From Saccharopolyspora sp. SCSIO 74807 (GTDB lineage: Bacteria; Actinomycetota; Actinomycetes; Mycobacteriales; Pseudonocardiaceae), in contig NZ_CP146100.1 in NCBI RefSeq assembly GCF_037023755.1, positions 932,501-996,500 on the forward strand: a stretch of DNA of 64,000 nucleotides. The letters are read 5' to 3'. This document shows positions 9,382 to 17,045 of this stretch, piece by piece. A program made the translations under genes and the position numbers. The first letter of the stretch is position 1; every line of letters starts with the position of its first letter. The notes beneath the pieces are model-generated. The model was not told where the DNA came from. It saw nothing but the letters and a program-made list of their open reading frames with translations, and did no database searches.

Positions 9382-9391
9382 TGAATAAACC

Positions 9392-10051
9392 ATGAACACG
9401 ATGCGCACAGTCGGCGTTGCGTTGGCCATCGCCACCGCAGGTGGCGTCCTTGCCGCGTGTACCGGTTCCGAGCAGGGCATGCCGGGCATGAACCACGCCA
9501 CCCCGCCGGCAAGCACCTCCCAGCCGCCCGCCGCAGCCGGGCAGCACAATAACGCTGACGTGGCGTTCGCCCAGGACATGATTCCCCACCACAGCCAGGC
9601 CATCGACATGTCCCGACTGGCCGCCGAACGCGCCCAGTCCGACCAGGTCAAGAACCTCGCGCGTCAGATCGAGGCGGCCCAAGGCCCCGAAATCGAGACG
9701 CTCAACGGCTGGCTGCGCAGCTGGGGCGCCCCCACACCCCGGCCCGGCATGCCCATGAACCACGGCACCATGCCGAGCATGGAACACGAGAATATGCCCG
9801 GCATGAACCACGGGAACATGCCCGGCATGATGACCGCCGACGACATGCAAAAGCTGCAGCAGGTCAACGGGCCCGAGTTCGACCGAATGTTCCTCACCAT
9901 GATGATCAAGCACCACGAAGGAGCGGTGGGCATGGCTCAAACCGAGCCCGCACAGGGCCAGTTCCCCGCCGCCAAGCAGATGGCCCAGCGGATCATCAGT
10001 TCCCAACAAGCTGAGATCAACACCATCCACCAGATGCTCAACCACGGCTGA
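9392..10051 (+). CDS. DUF305 copper-associated lipoprotein (second copy)
   Basis: 219 aa lipoprotein (lipobox VLAAC, C23) with DUF305 helices DMIPHHSQAIDMS and MMIKHHEGAVGMA. It differs from the first copy by a Met/His-rich insert around residues 113-150 with repeated MPGMNH-type units, a pattern common in periplasmic or exported Cu(I) ligands, plus one such unit just after the lipobox. Probably an extracytoplasmic metal-binding lipoprotein. The start follows a structured leader. Confidence 0.9.
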   Translation: MNTMRTVGVALAIATAGGVLAACTGSEQGMPGMNHATPPASTSQPPAAAGQHNNADVAFAQDMIPHHSQAIDMSRLAAERAQSDQVKNLARQIEAAQGPEIETLNGWLRSWGAPTPRPGMPMNHGTMPSMEHENMPGMNHGNMPGMMTADDMQKLQQVNGPEFDRMFLTMMIKHHEGAVGMAQTEPAQGQFPAAKQMAQRIISSQQAEINTIHQMLNHG

Positions 10052-10120
10052 CAGACCACGGCGGCGCTGTTGCCGAACCCGAGCAGCGCCGCCGCAGCCA
10101 AACCGGGAAGAAAGCAGCGA

Positions 10121-10151
10121 GGGGCGGCCCCGCGCTCGGCGGGGCCGCCCC
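10121..10151. terminator. Bidirectional hairpin terminator
   Basis: Perfect 12-bp stem GGGGCGGCCCCG/CGGGGCCGCCCC with a 7-base loop, exactly between the convergent DUF305 and thioredoxin-like genes. No clear U-run, as is usual in GC-rich actinobacteria. Confidence 0.75.
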
Positions 10152-10158
10152 TTGATGA

Positions 10159-10428
10159 TCAGCCGCAGCGGCCGACCCCGGCGGCGGTCAACCCTTCCCT
10201 GGTCGGGCCCTGCCCACTCCGGCAGCACTCGGCCAGCTCGCCATCCACGACCACAGCAGGAATCCGGGCAAGGCCATATTCGGCCGCCCGGTCCGCGGCA
10301 TTCGCGTCGCTGCGCAGGTCGCGCACCACGACCTCGCAACCCGGCCCGGCCATGTCCTCCACCAGCTCCACCACGGGCGCGCAACCCGGGCACCCAGTCG
10401 TGAACACTTCAACGTGGCGGTTTGCCAT
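10159..10428 (-). CDS. Thioredoxin/glutaredoxin-like CPGC protein
   Basis: 89 aa from the ATG at 10428 (GGAGG 8 bases upstream). Thioredoxin-like fold suggested by HVEVFTTGCPGCAPVVELVE with a CPGC redox motif near residue 12, and a cis-proline region ARIPAVVVDG. A further pair of cysteines occurs in ECCRSG and one in the C-terminal RCG. Likely a small cytoplasmic thiol-disulfide or metal-handling protein. It is the only gene downstream of the MerR-type promoter, so it is probably induced by the MerR effector. Confidence 0.8.
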   Translation of the reverse strand: MANRHVEVFTTGCPGCAPVVELVEDMAGPGCEVVVRDLRSDANAADRAAEYGLARIPAVVVDGELAECCRSGQGPTREGLTAAGVGRCG

Positions 10429-10450
10429 CGTCATCACCTCCAAGGCGGCA

Positions 10451-10482
10451 CGCTAAGGTTTCCAGTCGAGTGGAAGGTCAAG
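10451..10482 (-). promoter_or_regulatory. MerR-type promoter/operator
   Basis: Read on the minus strand: TTGACCTTCC-ACTCGA-CTGGAAACC followed by TTAGC. It matches the classical MerR/CueR promoter (TTGACCTTCC...GGAA with an overlong spacer and dyad). The -35 TTGACC overlaps the merR stop codon, and the downstream target is the CPGC protein. Confidence 0.85.
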
Positions 10483-10933
10483 TCCGCGGTTCGCTCTCGC
10501 GCCGCATGTGGTCGATCAGCGGGCAGGAGGCGGCATCGGCCTCCTCCATGGCCAACCGATCGGCACGCGCGTCCAACTCCAGCAGCTGCTGCCGCATCCG
10601 CTGCAACTCCGCGATCCGCTCATCGATGTCGCCGACATGCTCGTGCAGGACCTGCCGGACATAGCCGCACGGACGCTTGTCCGCATCCCGGAGCGCCAGT
10701 ACTTCGCTGATCTCGTCCAACCGCATGCCCAGCCGCTGCGCGGCCTTGATGAAACCCACCCGGTCGGCATCGCTGGCGCTGTACACCCGATAGCCAGCAG
10801 CGTTGCGCTCGGCCGCAGGCAGCAGACCGATGCTCTCGTAATAGCGAACCGTCTTGGGATTCACTCGCGCCGTCCGGGCCAGTTCCCCGATGTGCACCAC
10901 AGCTCCCTGCCGGTCGAGTCCCTGGTGTTCCAT
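10478..10933 (-). CDS. MerR-family heavy-metal-type regulator
   Basis: 151 aa from the ATG at 10933 (GGGAGG upstream). N-terminal winged helix HIGELARTARVNPKTVRYYESIGLLP is canonical MerR. The dimerisation helix (EHVGDIDERIAELQRMRQQL) is followed by CPLIDH. Cysteines at KRPCGYV and ASCPLI are positioned like the metal-ligand cysteines of ZntR/CueR-type members. The effector cannot be named. It probably both represses and activates the promoter that begins at its own stop codon. Confidence 0.88.
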   Translation of the reverse strand: MEHQGLDRQGAVVHIGELARTARVNPKTVRYYESIGLLPAAERNAAGYRVYSASDADRVGFIKAAQRLGMRLDEISEVLALRDADKRPCGYVRQVLHEHVGDIDERIAELQRMRQQLLELDARADRLAMEEADAASCPLIDHMRRESEPRT

Positions 10934-11290
10934 CAAGAGTGCACCTCCCAGCCGTCTGGAAGGTCCAGCCCAAGCCTGCCAACCGAATAGCACGACTGCT
11001 GCACACCGCGATCACCACGGCGACCTGCTCCACAGCTGCGCGGTGTCACACCCCCGCACCAGCAGGGCGGGCGACCCCCCGACGGTCGCCCGCCCCGAGT
11101 CCCAGCAGGACCTCCAACCTCGCACAGACATACGGCATCTATGCACATTCGCGTGAGCACTCGTGCGACCCCGGTTGCCGAGTCAAGCGTTGACCAACCC
11201 GTTGTACCCCGACCGCGATGTGAAGTTCTTTCGGGTGCGGGTTCGGTTACAGTTGCGCTCGCCACGATCCCCCTCCGTGGCCTTGGTGGC
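10934..11290. other. Intergenic region, no gene recognised
   Basis: Upstream of merR. Short frames here lack family patterns and good start sites. It precedes the mobile-element remnants. Confidence 0.5.
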
Positions 11291-11327
11291 GCCCGGCCTG
11301 TATCTCCCTCCCCCTCGCAGGCCGGGC
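11291..11327. terminator. Perfect stem-loop, terminator-like
   Basis: GCCCGGCCTG and CAGGCCGGGC form a perfect 10-bp stem with a 17-base C/T-rich loop, in non-coding sequence just left of the IS30 remnant. Confidence 0.45.
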
Positions 11328-11364
11328 GTCGGCCGAAACCGGATCGGCATCCTTTCGGCGAATC

Positions 11365-11579
11365 CGCGCGGCTCCAACGAAAATACGAACGGTCTGCTCC
11401 GCCAGTACTTTCCCAAGGGATTTGATCTATTGGGGTATCATCGTGACTACCTCGAATTCGTCGCAGCAGAACTCAACAGCCGACCACGGAAACGGTTGGA
11501 CTGGAAGACCCCTGCCGAAGCCCTCAAGGTGCTACTCTCCAAGCCGACCAGCCCACCTGGTGTTGCGTTGACCGCCTGA
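11365..11579 (+). pseudogene. IS30-family transposase, C-terminal remnant
   Basis: The frame reads NENTNGLLRQYFPKG, RDYLEFVAAELNSRPRK and WKTPAEAL, which is the conserved end of IS30-type DDE transposases including the last catalytic Glu region. The N-terminal two thirds, with the helix-turn-helix and first catalytic Asp, are missing; sequence to the left is unrelated. A decayed insertion sequence, not an active gene. Confidence 0.85.
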
Positions 11580-11591
11580 ATCCGCCCGGCG

Positions 11592-11760
11592 ATGAAGTGC
11601 CTGTACCTCGTCACCCGTAGCCTGGACCCGACCGGCACCGGCCGCACACGATGGGCGCAACGCTGGAAGCCCGTGATCAACGCGTTCGCTATCACCTTCA
11701 GCGACCGCTGGCCAGCCGCTGAAACCTACTAACCGCACCGCCGGAAACACCGTTGATCGG
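11592..11760 (+). pseudogene. IS256-family transposase tail and IS end
   Basis: 46 codons ending at 11732 read KCLYLVTRSLDPTGTGRTRW and RWKPVINAFAITFSDR, the extreme C-terminus of Mutator/IS256 transposases. After the stop, GTTGATCGGACAGACCCC resembles the IS256-type terminal repeat. It abuts the IS30 remnant directly, so one element probably inserted in or recombined with the other. Confidence 0.8.
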
Positions 11761-11918
11761 ACAGACCCCGATCCGGCGGCGGACGGCGGCTCCGATGAGC
11801 AGAGCGGCGGAGTTCGCGGTTGGTCAGTTCGCGGAGGTGCGGGTGGGGCGGGGAGGCGGCGGTAGTGGTTAATCGAGTGCTCGGCGTTCGTTCCGCCTCC
11901 CCGCGTTACCGCGCACGG

Positions 11919-12935
11919 TCACGTCCCCGTCCGCTGCGAGCCGGTCGGTGCGTGCGACGGCTGCCTGCCTTGGCACAGCGGTGCGGGGTCCGCGGTGGCG
12001 GCGGGTATCAGCACGGCTGCCGCGGCGGCGAGCACCAGCACGGGCAGCGCGATCACCGCGGTGATCGGCCAGCGGGCGCGGCCAGCGTTCGCCGGGGGTT
12101 CGAGCAGGCGCCGCACGCGGTCCAGCACGTCGGAGCCGGTGGCGGTCAGGACGGATGCCGGTCGGCTGGTGGGCGTGGTGCTCGTCGCCATCGCGGCGAG
12201 GGCGCGGGCGACCGGCTGCCTGCCACACTGCTTTCCGGCGTGGTCGTCGGCGAGCCATTCGACGATGCGCGCGATCTCGTGCGGAGCGCTGCGCAGCAGC
12301 GGTACGAACGGGAACGCCCGGGCGAGCGCTGCTGCCCAGGACACGCAGAGGTGGTGCCTGCCGCGCTGGTGCGCCTGCTCGTGGGCGATGACCGCGTCGA
12401 GTTCGCGCGGTGACAACCTCTCCAGGGCGCCCGTGGTCAGCACGATCGAGGCCCTGCGCCCTGGTGCACAGTATGCGGCCGGCGCCGGGCTGTCGACGAC
12501 GGAGATCCGTTGCCCGTCGCGGTGTACGGTCCTCGATGGCTCGCACACCCGACGCCGGTGCGCTCTGCGGTGTCTGCGGTCGCAGGCGGCCTGTCGTGCG
12601 GCGATCGTTCCCAGCCGCAGCAGGAAGGTCAGGGAGCCGAGCAGGGCGAGGGCGGCGGGAGCGTCGGCCGGGCTGTGCACGCCGAGTACGACCTCCACCG
12701 CGCGCAGGCATGCGTGCAGCAGCCCGGCCAGCCCGAGTCCGCCGGAGAGCCGGGCGGTGGCCGCGAGACCGACGCTGAGCACGGCGACGATCCAGGACAG
12801 CGGCAGCGCGGTCCAGAGCACGAGGCCGAGCCGCGGCGCAGCCCGTTGCCAACTCCGGTAGGCGCGCATCAGACGGGGGGCGAGCACGGCCGCGGCCGCA
12901 GCGTAAGCGGACAACCCGAGCAGCAGCGGCGTCAT
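11919..12935 (-). CDS. M56-family (BlaR1-like) membrane metallopeptidase
   Basis: 338 aa. Several N-terminal helices (about residues 1-110), a soluble zinc-protease segment with DAVIAHEQAHQRGRHH (HExxH) followed by ARIVEWLADDHA (third ligand region), and a C-terminal hydrophobic helix before a short tail. No penicillin-binding sensor domain is attached, as is usual for actinobacterial M56 proteins. The ATG overlaps the blaI stop (ATGA). By analogy it would cleave or inactivate the BlaI-type repressor in response to envelope stress. Confidence 0.9.
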   Translation of the reverse strand: MTPLLLGLSAYAAAAAVLAPRLMRAYRSWQRAAPRLGLVLWTALPLSWIVAVLSVGLAATARLSGGLGLAGLLHACLRAVEVVLGVHSPADAPAALALLGSLTFLLRLGTIAARQAACDRRHRRAHRRRVCEPSRTVHRDGQRISVVDSPAPAAYCAPGRRASIVLTTGALERLSPRELDAVIAHEQAHQRGRHHLCVSWAAALARAFPFVPLLRSAPHEIARIVEWLADDHAGKQCGRQPVARALAAMATSTTPTSRPASVLTATGSDVLDRVRRLLEPPANAGRARWPITAVIALPVLVLAAAAAVLIPAATADPAPLCQGRQPSHAPTGSQRTGT

Positions 12936-13297
12936 CGTTCCTCCGGTGGCGTGGCCTCGGCGAGCAACTCCCGCAGCAAGGCCGCCTCGTCGTCGCTGAT
13001 CTCGTCGACGAACTTGAGGAATGTGGCGCGGGGGCTGTTGCTGGCCGCCAGCGCCTCCCGCATCTGCGAGGCCGCGTGCTCGCTGGGCTGCACGCGGGGG
13101 CGGTAGAACCACACCCGGCCGAGTCGTTCCCGCTCGACCCATTCCTTGCGGTGCAGGTTTTCCAGGACCGTGGCCACCGTGGTGTAGGCGAGGTCGCGGT
13201 CGCGCAGGCCGTCGAGCGCCTGCCGCACGCTCAGGGCGCCATCGGCGTCCCACAGCAGGGACATCACCGCTGACTCGAGCGGACCGAGACTGCGCAT
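12932..13297 (-). CDS. blaI: BlaI/MecI/CopY-family repressor
   Basis: 121 aa winged-helix repressor: LGPLESAVMSLLWDADG, recognition helix region LAYTTVATVLENLHRKEWVERE and the C-terminal dimerisation part. Typical BlaI length. It binds TACT/AGTA-type dyads, one of which lies at 13942. Partnered with the overlapping M56 peptidase. The controlled genes probably include the operon itself. Confidence 0.93.
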   Translation of the reverse strand: MRSLGPLESAVMSLLWDADGALSVRQALDGLRDRDLAYTTVATVLENLHRKEWVERERLGRVWFYRPRVQPSEHAASQMREALAASNSPRATFLKFVDEISDDEAALLRELLAEATPPEER

Positions 13298-13330
13298 CGA
13301 GCTGCTCCCCCCTTCCGCCAGCAGGGTAGG

Positions 13331-13742
13331 TCATGGTCGTCCGGCCGCCGGGATCGGACAGCCGCGGGCGGCGCGCATCCGGGCCCGCAGCACGAAATCG
13401 ATCAGCACTGGCGAACCGACCGCCAGCCCCGGCTGGGCCGGGGCGAACCAGGTGAGTGCCCCTTGCGCGCCCAGGGCGGCGACGACCAAGTGGTTGCACG
13501 TCGGGCAGCCGACCGCCAGCAACGACAGCACCGCCCCGGTAATGTCGCGGTGCTCGCTGGGCCGAGGGTTCGTCGCCTGGCCGGTCGCGCACGTAGGTCG
13601 CGATCAGCAGTCCGGACAGGACCGCGGAGGCGATCCAGACCGGGTAGCTCCACCACGGCGCTTCGATCGTGCGTGTGCAGACCGGGTTCGGGATGAGAGC
13701 GGTCACGATTCCGGTGACTGCTGCCACGACCGCGGCCCACAT
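13331..13742 (-). pseudogene. Membrane protein with CPTCN motif, frameshifted
   Basis: The 5' part reads MWAAVVAAVTGIVTALIPNP and PVWIASAVLSGLLIATYVRD in one frame; the 3' part reads AVLSLLAVGCPTCNHLVVAA and GALTWFAPAQP in another. Together they make one plausible small membrane protein of the type seen with BlaI/M56 pairs in actinobacteria. The switch lies in the CCCTCGGCCCAGCGAG region around 13555-13565. Either a real inactivating indel or a sequencing error. The codon before M1 gives no better start (in-frame stop 39-41 bases upstream). Confidence 0.6.
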
Positions 13743-13941
13743 CCAGTGGGGCGTGTCGTCCAGCTGCGCATGGTGCCTCGCTTACCCGGGGATGAGCGGG
13801 ACCGCCCTCGCGCGAGTCGTCGCGGTTCCGGTGGCCACCGCCCGCGGCCGAGGACGGTCCACGGGCGGGGCGTGTTGTCCGGCTGCGCGGTTTCCCGCTT
13901 GCCGTGTGTTCGCGGATGAGCCGGACCACCTTACTAACGAC

Positions 13942-13956
13942 AGTAGAAGATCTACT
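13942..13956. promoter_or_regulatory. BlaI-type operator
   Basis: Dyad AGTAGA-AGA-TCTACT, the pattern bound by actinobacterial BlaI repressors, with a further CTAC...GTAG pair overlapping to 13967. It precedes the minus-strand membrane protein/blaI/M56 operon. Confidence 0.7.
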
Positions 13957-14446
13957 AACCTTCGTAGGAGACATTCGGTCGGGCGAGGGGCGGTGGGGAT
14001 GGCATCGGGCGAAAGGGCAGGGCTCCGGTCCGGATGCTGTGGTTCGCCGCGGCCTCGGCGGGCGTTGGTCACCGCGCCGGATGCCGGACCGCCGCCCGCC
14101 GTTCTGCCGGACCGCGGCCGATCGGGCGTTGCACCGGGACCGGTAGGCAGCGCGTCGAGTGGCTGGATTTACCGATGTTCGGCCGGGACCCGGCATCGCG
14201 GTGCCGTTCGGCCGCAACGCACCGGCGGGCCCGATCGGGCTGTCCACTGTGGTCCTCAGTGGAGCGCTTGCCGTGGTCGCCCGCGCGCGGCGCCGGGCGC
14301 TGCGTAGTGCCCGCGGGGGCTGTTCCGGCGGGTGCTGGGCCGAGGGCGTCGTCGAGAAGCCCCGCGGCGGCCGCGCCGAGCTGCCCGGCGCGGGCGTTCG
14401 GGGCGAGTCAGCAGATGAACAACCCGCACAGCGAAGGAGCGCAAGA
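13957..14446. other. Intergenic region, no gene recognised
   Basis: 490 bases of high-GC sequence. Long frames exist on the plus strand but show no family pattern and only arginine/alanine-rich composition. Presumably the promoter region for the sulfur genes to the right. Confidence 0.5.
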
Positions 14447-14788
14447 GTGAGCGTCTACCAGGTCGTCTTCCAGGTTCCCCGGGACGGTGCCGAGTTCCAC
14501 GAGACCGTCGTGCGCAACGTGCGCAACGTGGCGGCGGAACTCGGCGACGTCGCCATCCGGGTCATCGCCCACGGCGACGGGATCGAGTTCGCGACCGGCC
14601 GCACCGCCGCCGCCTCGGGTGTGCGGGCCGCGCTCGATGCCGGAGTGGAGGTGCTGGCGTGTCAGAACACGTTGCGCCGCAAGGAGATTCCGGAAACCGA
14701 GGTGCTGTCCGGGGTGCGGTTGGTGCGGGCCGGGCTGGCCGAGCTGGTGCGGCTGCAACACGACGGCTGGGCCTACGTCCACCCGTGA
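14447..14788 (+). CDS. DsrE/DsrF-like sulfur-carrier family protein
   Basis: 113 aa from the GTG at 14447 (AAGGAG upstream). The chain MSVYQVVFQVPRD, NVRNVAAELGD and VEVLACQNTLRRKEIP fits the DsrE/DsrF/TusD fold with its single conserved cysteine in ACxNTL. Such proteins pass or bind sulfane sulfur in the cytoplasm. It begins a region where most genes handle sulfane sulfur. No other cysteine is present, so a single-persulfide carrier role is likely. Confidence 0.85.
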   Translation: MSVYQVVFQVPRDGAEFHETVVRNVRNVAAELGDVAIRVIAHGDGIEFATGRTAAASGVRAALDAGVEVLACQNTLRRKEIPETEVLSGVRLVRAGLAELVRLQHDGWAYVHP

Positions 14789-15059
14789 ACGTTCCCGGAC
14801 GCGCGACGCTTTGAGCACTGATCCCGTCTTCGGGGCAGCGGCGGCACTCGGCGCAGCTCGTTTTCCGCGCAGCTGTTCGGCCGCTCGAACCCCCTGCATC
14901 GGCGCGACCTTCCTGCGGAGCACAGCCCGATGTCCCGCGGCGGCTCACTTCGCCGGGGATTCCGGGACGGCGGCCGAGGTTCCGCGCTTCGCGGGCACCG
15001 CGGGCCGAACCGGAGGCGGATTCCGAACCCCACGAACGCCGGAAGGAGGGGCATCTGCG

Positions 15060-15965
15060 ATGCCCACCGCACCTCTCGAGGCTCGGAGCCGTCCGCGGCC
15101 GAGCCATAGTCATCTGATCATGACCTCGGCCGTCCTGTTGGTCGCCGTCCCTGCGGTCGCGCTGTTTCCCGGAGTGGAGCACCTCGCGGACGGGTTGCGT
15201 GCCGGAGTCACCGGCTGGAGCCTGCTGGCCTTCGCGGCGGTCGCCGTGGTCGGCGCGGCTCTGAAGGGGATCTCCGGGTTCGGATACTCGCTGCTGGTGA
15301 CCCCGGTCGCCGCACTGATCATCGATCCGACGTTGGCCGTGGTGGTGCTGGCCATCCCACCGTTGATGCTCAACGTGTTCCAAGTCGGCGAAACCGGCAC
15401 CGGACGCGCCTACGTGCGGCAGAACTGGGCCTTGTTCGCCTTCGGCCTGGTCGGCTCGGTGGCCGGGGTAGCGCTGCTGAGCGCCAAGCCGGACCAGGCA
15501 ATTCTGTCCGTGCTGGTCGCGGTCATCCTGCTCGCCCACATCACGTTCCAGCTCACCCGCCGGTTCGCCACCGCACCGCGGGCGGGCCACCCGGTCCTGC
15601 TGAGCGTGGTGGGCGTCGTGCAGGGGTTCCTGCTCGGGGCCGTGAACCTCGGGCCGGTGCTGCCCGCCTACCTGCAGATCTTCGAACGCAACGCGCAGCG
15701 CTACATCGGCGGCATGTCGCTGTTCTTCGCCGTGGTCATCGGCGAGCGCGTCGTGCAGATGTGGCTGCAGGGGGTGCTCACGGAGTACCGGATCTGGCTG
15801 GGATCGACCATCGCGCTCGTCACGCTGTTCGGCCTCGCACTGGGCACGGTCATCCGCCGCCGCTTCAACATCGACAAGCGCAGGCTGGACGCCGTCATCA
15901 CCGCGCTGCTGCTCGCCACCGCGGTGAACCTGCTGTGGAAGGCGCTCCCGCAACTGCTGGGCTGA
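15060..15965 (+). CDS. TauE/SafE-family sulfite or sulfur-anion permease
   Basis: 301 aa with about eight hydrophobic helices and the family glycine-rich loop GAALKGISGFGYSLLVTPVAA. GAAGGAGG precedes the ATG at 15060. TauE proteins export sulfite or move sulfur anions such as thiosulfate. Proximity to persulfide dioxygenase genes, whose product is sulfite, supports sulfite export. Substrate not provable from sequence. Confidence 0.87.
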   Translation: MPTAPLEARSRPRPSHSHLIMTSAVLLVAVPAVALFPGVEHLADGLRAGVTGWSLLAFAAVAVVGAALKGISGFGYSLLVTPVAALIIDPTLAVVVLAIPPLMLNVFQVGETGTGRAYVRQNWALFAFGLVGSVAGVALLSAKPDQAILSVLVAVILLAHITFQLTRRFATAPRAGHPVLLSVVGVVQGFLLGAVNLGPVLPAYLQIFERNAQRYIGGMSLFFAVVIGERVVQMWLQGVLTEYRIWLGSTIALVTLFGLALGTVIRRRFNIDKRRLDAVITALLLATAVNLLWKALPQLLG

Positions 15966-16021
15966 CACCGCTCGGCGGCAGGGCTCGCCCCGCCCGGTAA
16001 ACAGAAGCCACTTCAAGGCAG

Positions 16022-16040
16022 GGTACCCCCGGGGGTCTAT
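16022..16040. promoter_or_regulatory. CstR/CsoR-like operator (first of the 16-kb group)
   Basis: TACCCCC-GGGGGTC-TA near-perfect dyad. A GGGGGTAT half-site follows at 16098. Same family of sequence as the boxes before cstR and the rhodanese gene. Confidence 0.55.
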
Positions 16041-16178
16041 CGCGAGACGCGCTGAGTCCTTGGGGTGCGACCGCAAAGCCACTAGCAGGCCTGAACCGGG
16101 GGTATTCTCAGCAAAACGTGCAAGCTTAAGGGCAAAGCTATGAGTGGAGTCACCGGCGGGAAGGTGCAGATCCGGTTG

Positions 16179-16195
16179 ATACACCGGGGGGTACC
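16179..16195. promoter_or_regulatory. CstR/CsoR-like operator upstream of secreted-protein gene
   Basis: ATACACCGGGGGGTACC, 116 bases before the start of the small secreted protein. Together with the 16022 box it suggests control by the CstR (or CsoR) paralog. Confidence 0.5.
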
Positions 16196-16310
16196 CAGTA
16201 GATTGACCAGTGCGAGATCGGAAGGTCTCGGACACTCCGAACCCCGGCGGGTACTGGCATACGGCGCCGGGGCCCGGGTGTCACTGTCGACGCAACAGGA
16301 GGTAACCCTG

Positions 16311-16595
16311 ATGCGCAAGCTCAATCGTGGCATCGCCGCCGGCATTCTGTCGCTGCCCCTCGTCCTCGGTGCCACCGGAATCGCCGCGGCCGACTCGTTC
16401 GAGCAGCACAACGCGGCCGTCGGCCCGGACGGGGCGGCATCCAACAGCGTGCAGGCCGGCACCGACGGTTCCGGCGGCGCGTCCTACGACCAGCAGCAGC
16501 ACGTCGCCGGACCGGACGGGGCCGTTTCGAACGGCACCAGCTCCTCGACCGGTGCCGACGACGGTCTGCTGGGACTGGGCATCCTCGGTCTCTGA
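16311..16595 (+). CDS. Small secreted protein with two GPDGAxSN repeats
   Basis: 94 aa. AGGAGGT 7 bases before the ATG. Signal peptide residues 1-27 ending GIAAA|DSF. The mature part is polar and repetitive: VGPDGAASNSVQAGT and AGPDGAVSNGTSSST, separated by SYDQQQH, ending in a hydrophobic GLLGLGILGL tail. No cysteines. I do not recognise a family. It sits downstream of sulfur-stress-type operators and ends at a strong terminator, so it is probably its own transcription unit. Confidence 0.8.
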   Translation: MRKLNRGIAAGILSLPLVLGATGIAAADSFEQHNAAVGPDGAASNSVQAGTDGSGGASYDQQQHVAGPDGAVSNGTSSSTGADDGLLGLGILGL

Positions 16596-16616
16596 TCGGG
16601 GCTGAACACCGTGCAC

Positions 16617-16649
16617 GCGGGGGCTCCGCCACCCGGCGGCAGCCCCCGC
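16617..16649 (+). terminator. Hairpin terminator of secreted-protein gene
   Basis: GCGGGGGCT/AGCCCCCGC 9-bp stem enclosing a second CCGCC/GGCGG stem, 21 bases after the stop codon. Confidence 0.75.
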
Positions 16650-17045
16650 TACGGGCCTCGTGCAGCTGTGGTCCGTGCTGCCGGTGCGGGACTTCCCGCG
16701 CCGACTCGTCGCGGATTCGCACGGGTGCGGCTTTCGCCGCCGACCGGGATGATCGCCCGGACCGGCTGGAGATACCCGCACGCCTGAATTCCTTCTTCCA
16801 TTCCGGGGCGATGACCCGTCACTTCGCGGAACGAGTTCCACCCGACCTCGACCGGTGGCGCGGGCGATTCCGGCTCTGCGGTCCGGCAGCCGACGGCGGC
16901 GGTGATTTCCGGCGCGGCCGCGGTCCGCGCGGGACCGGTGCTGTCACCGGCCTGTACGAGGTGGGCGATCTCGACCCGGATATCAGCGGAACCGACAGGG
17001 AATGCGCACGCGGGTGCCTTCCCCCAATCTCGGAGGTAACTTCTC
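16650..17045. other. Intergenic region, no gene recognised
   Basis: 395 bases between the terminator and the dioxygenase gene. The last 15 bases hold the GGAGGT ribosome binding site. No operator-like box was found. Confidence 0.5.

Noticed and set aside
13957-14446. Genes in the BlaI/DsrE gap
   Set aside because: Long frames show Arg/Ala/Pro composition typical of GC-rich non-coding frames.
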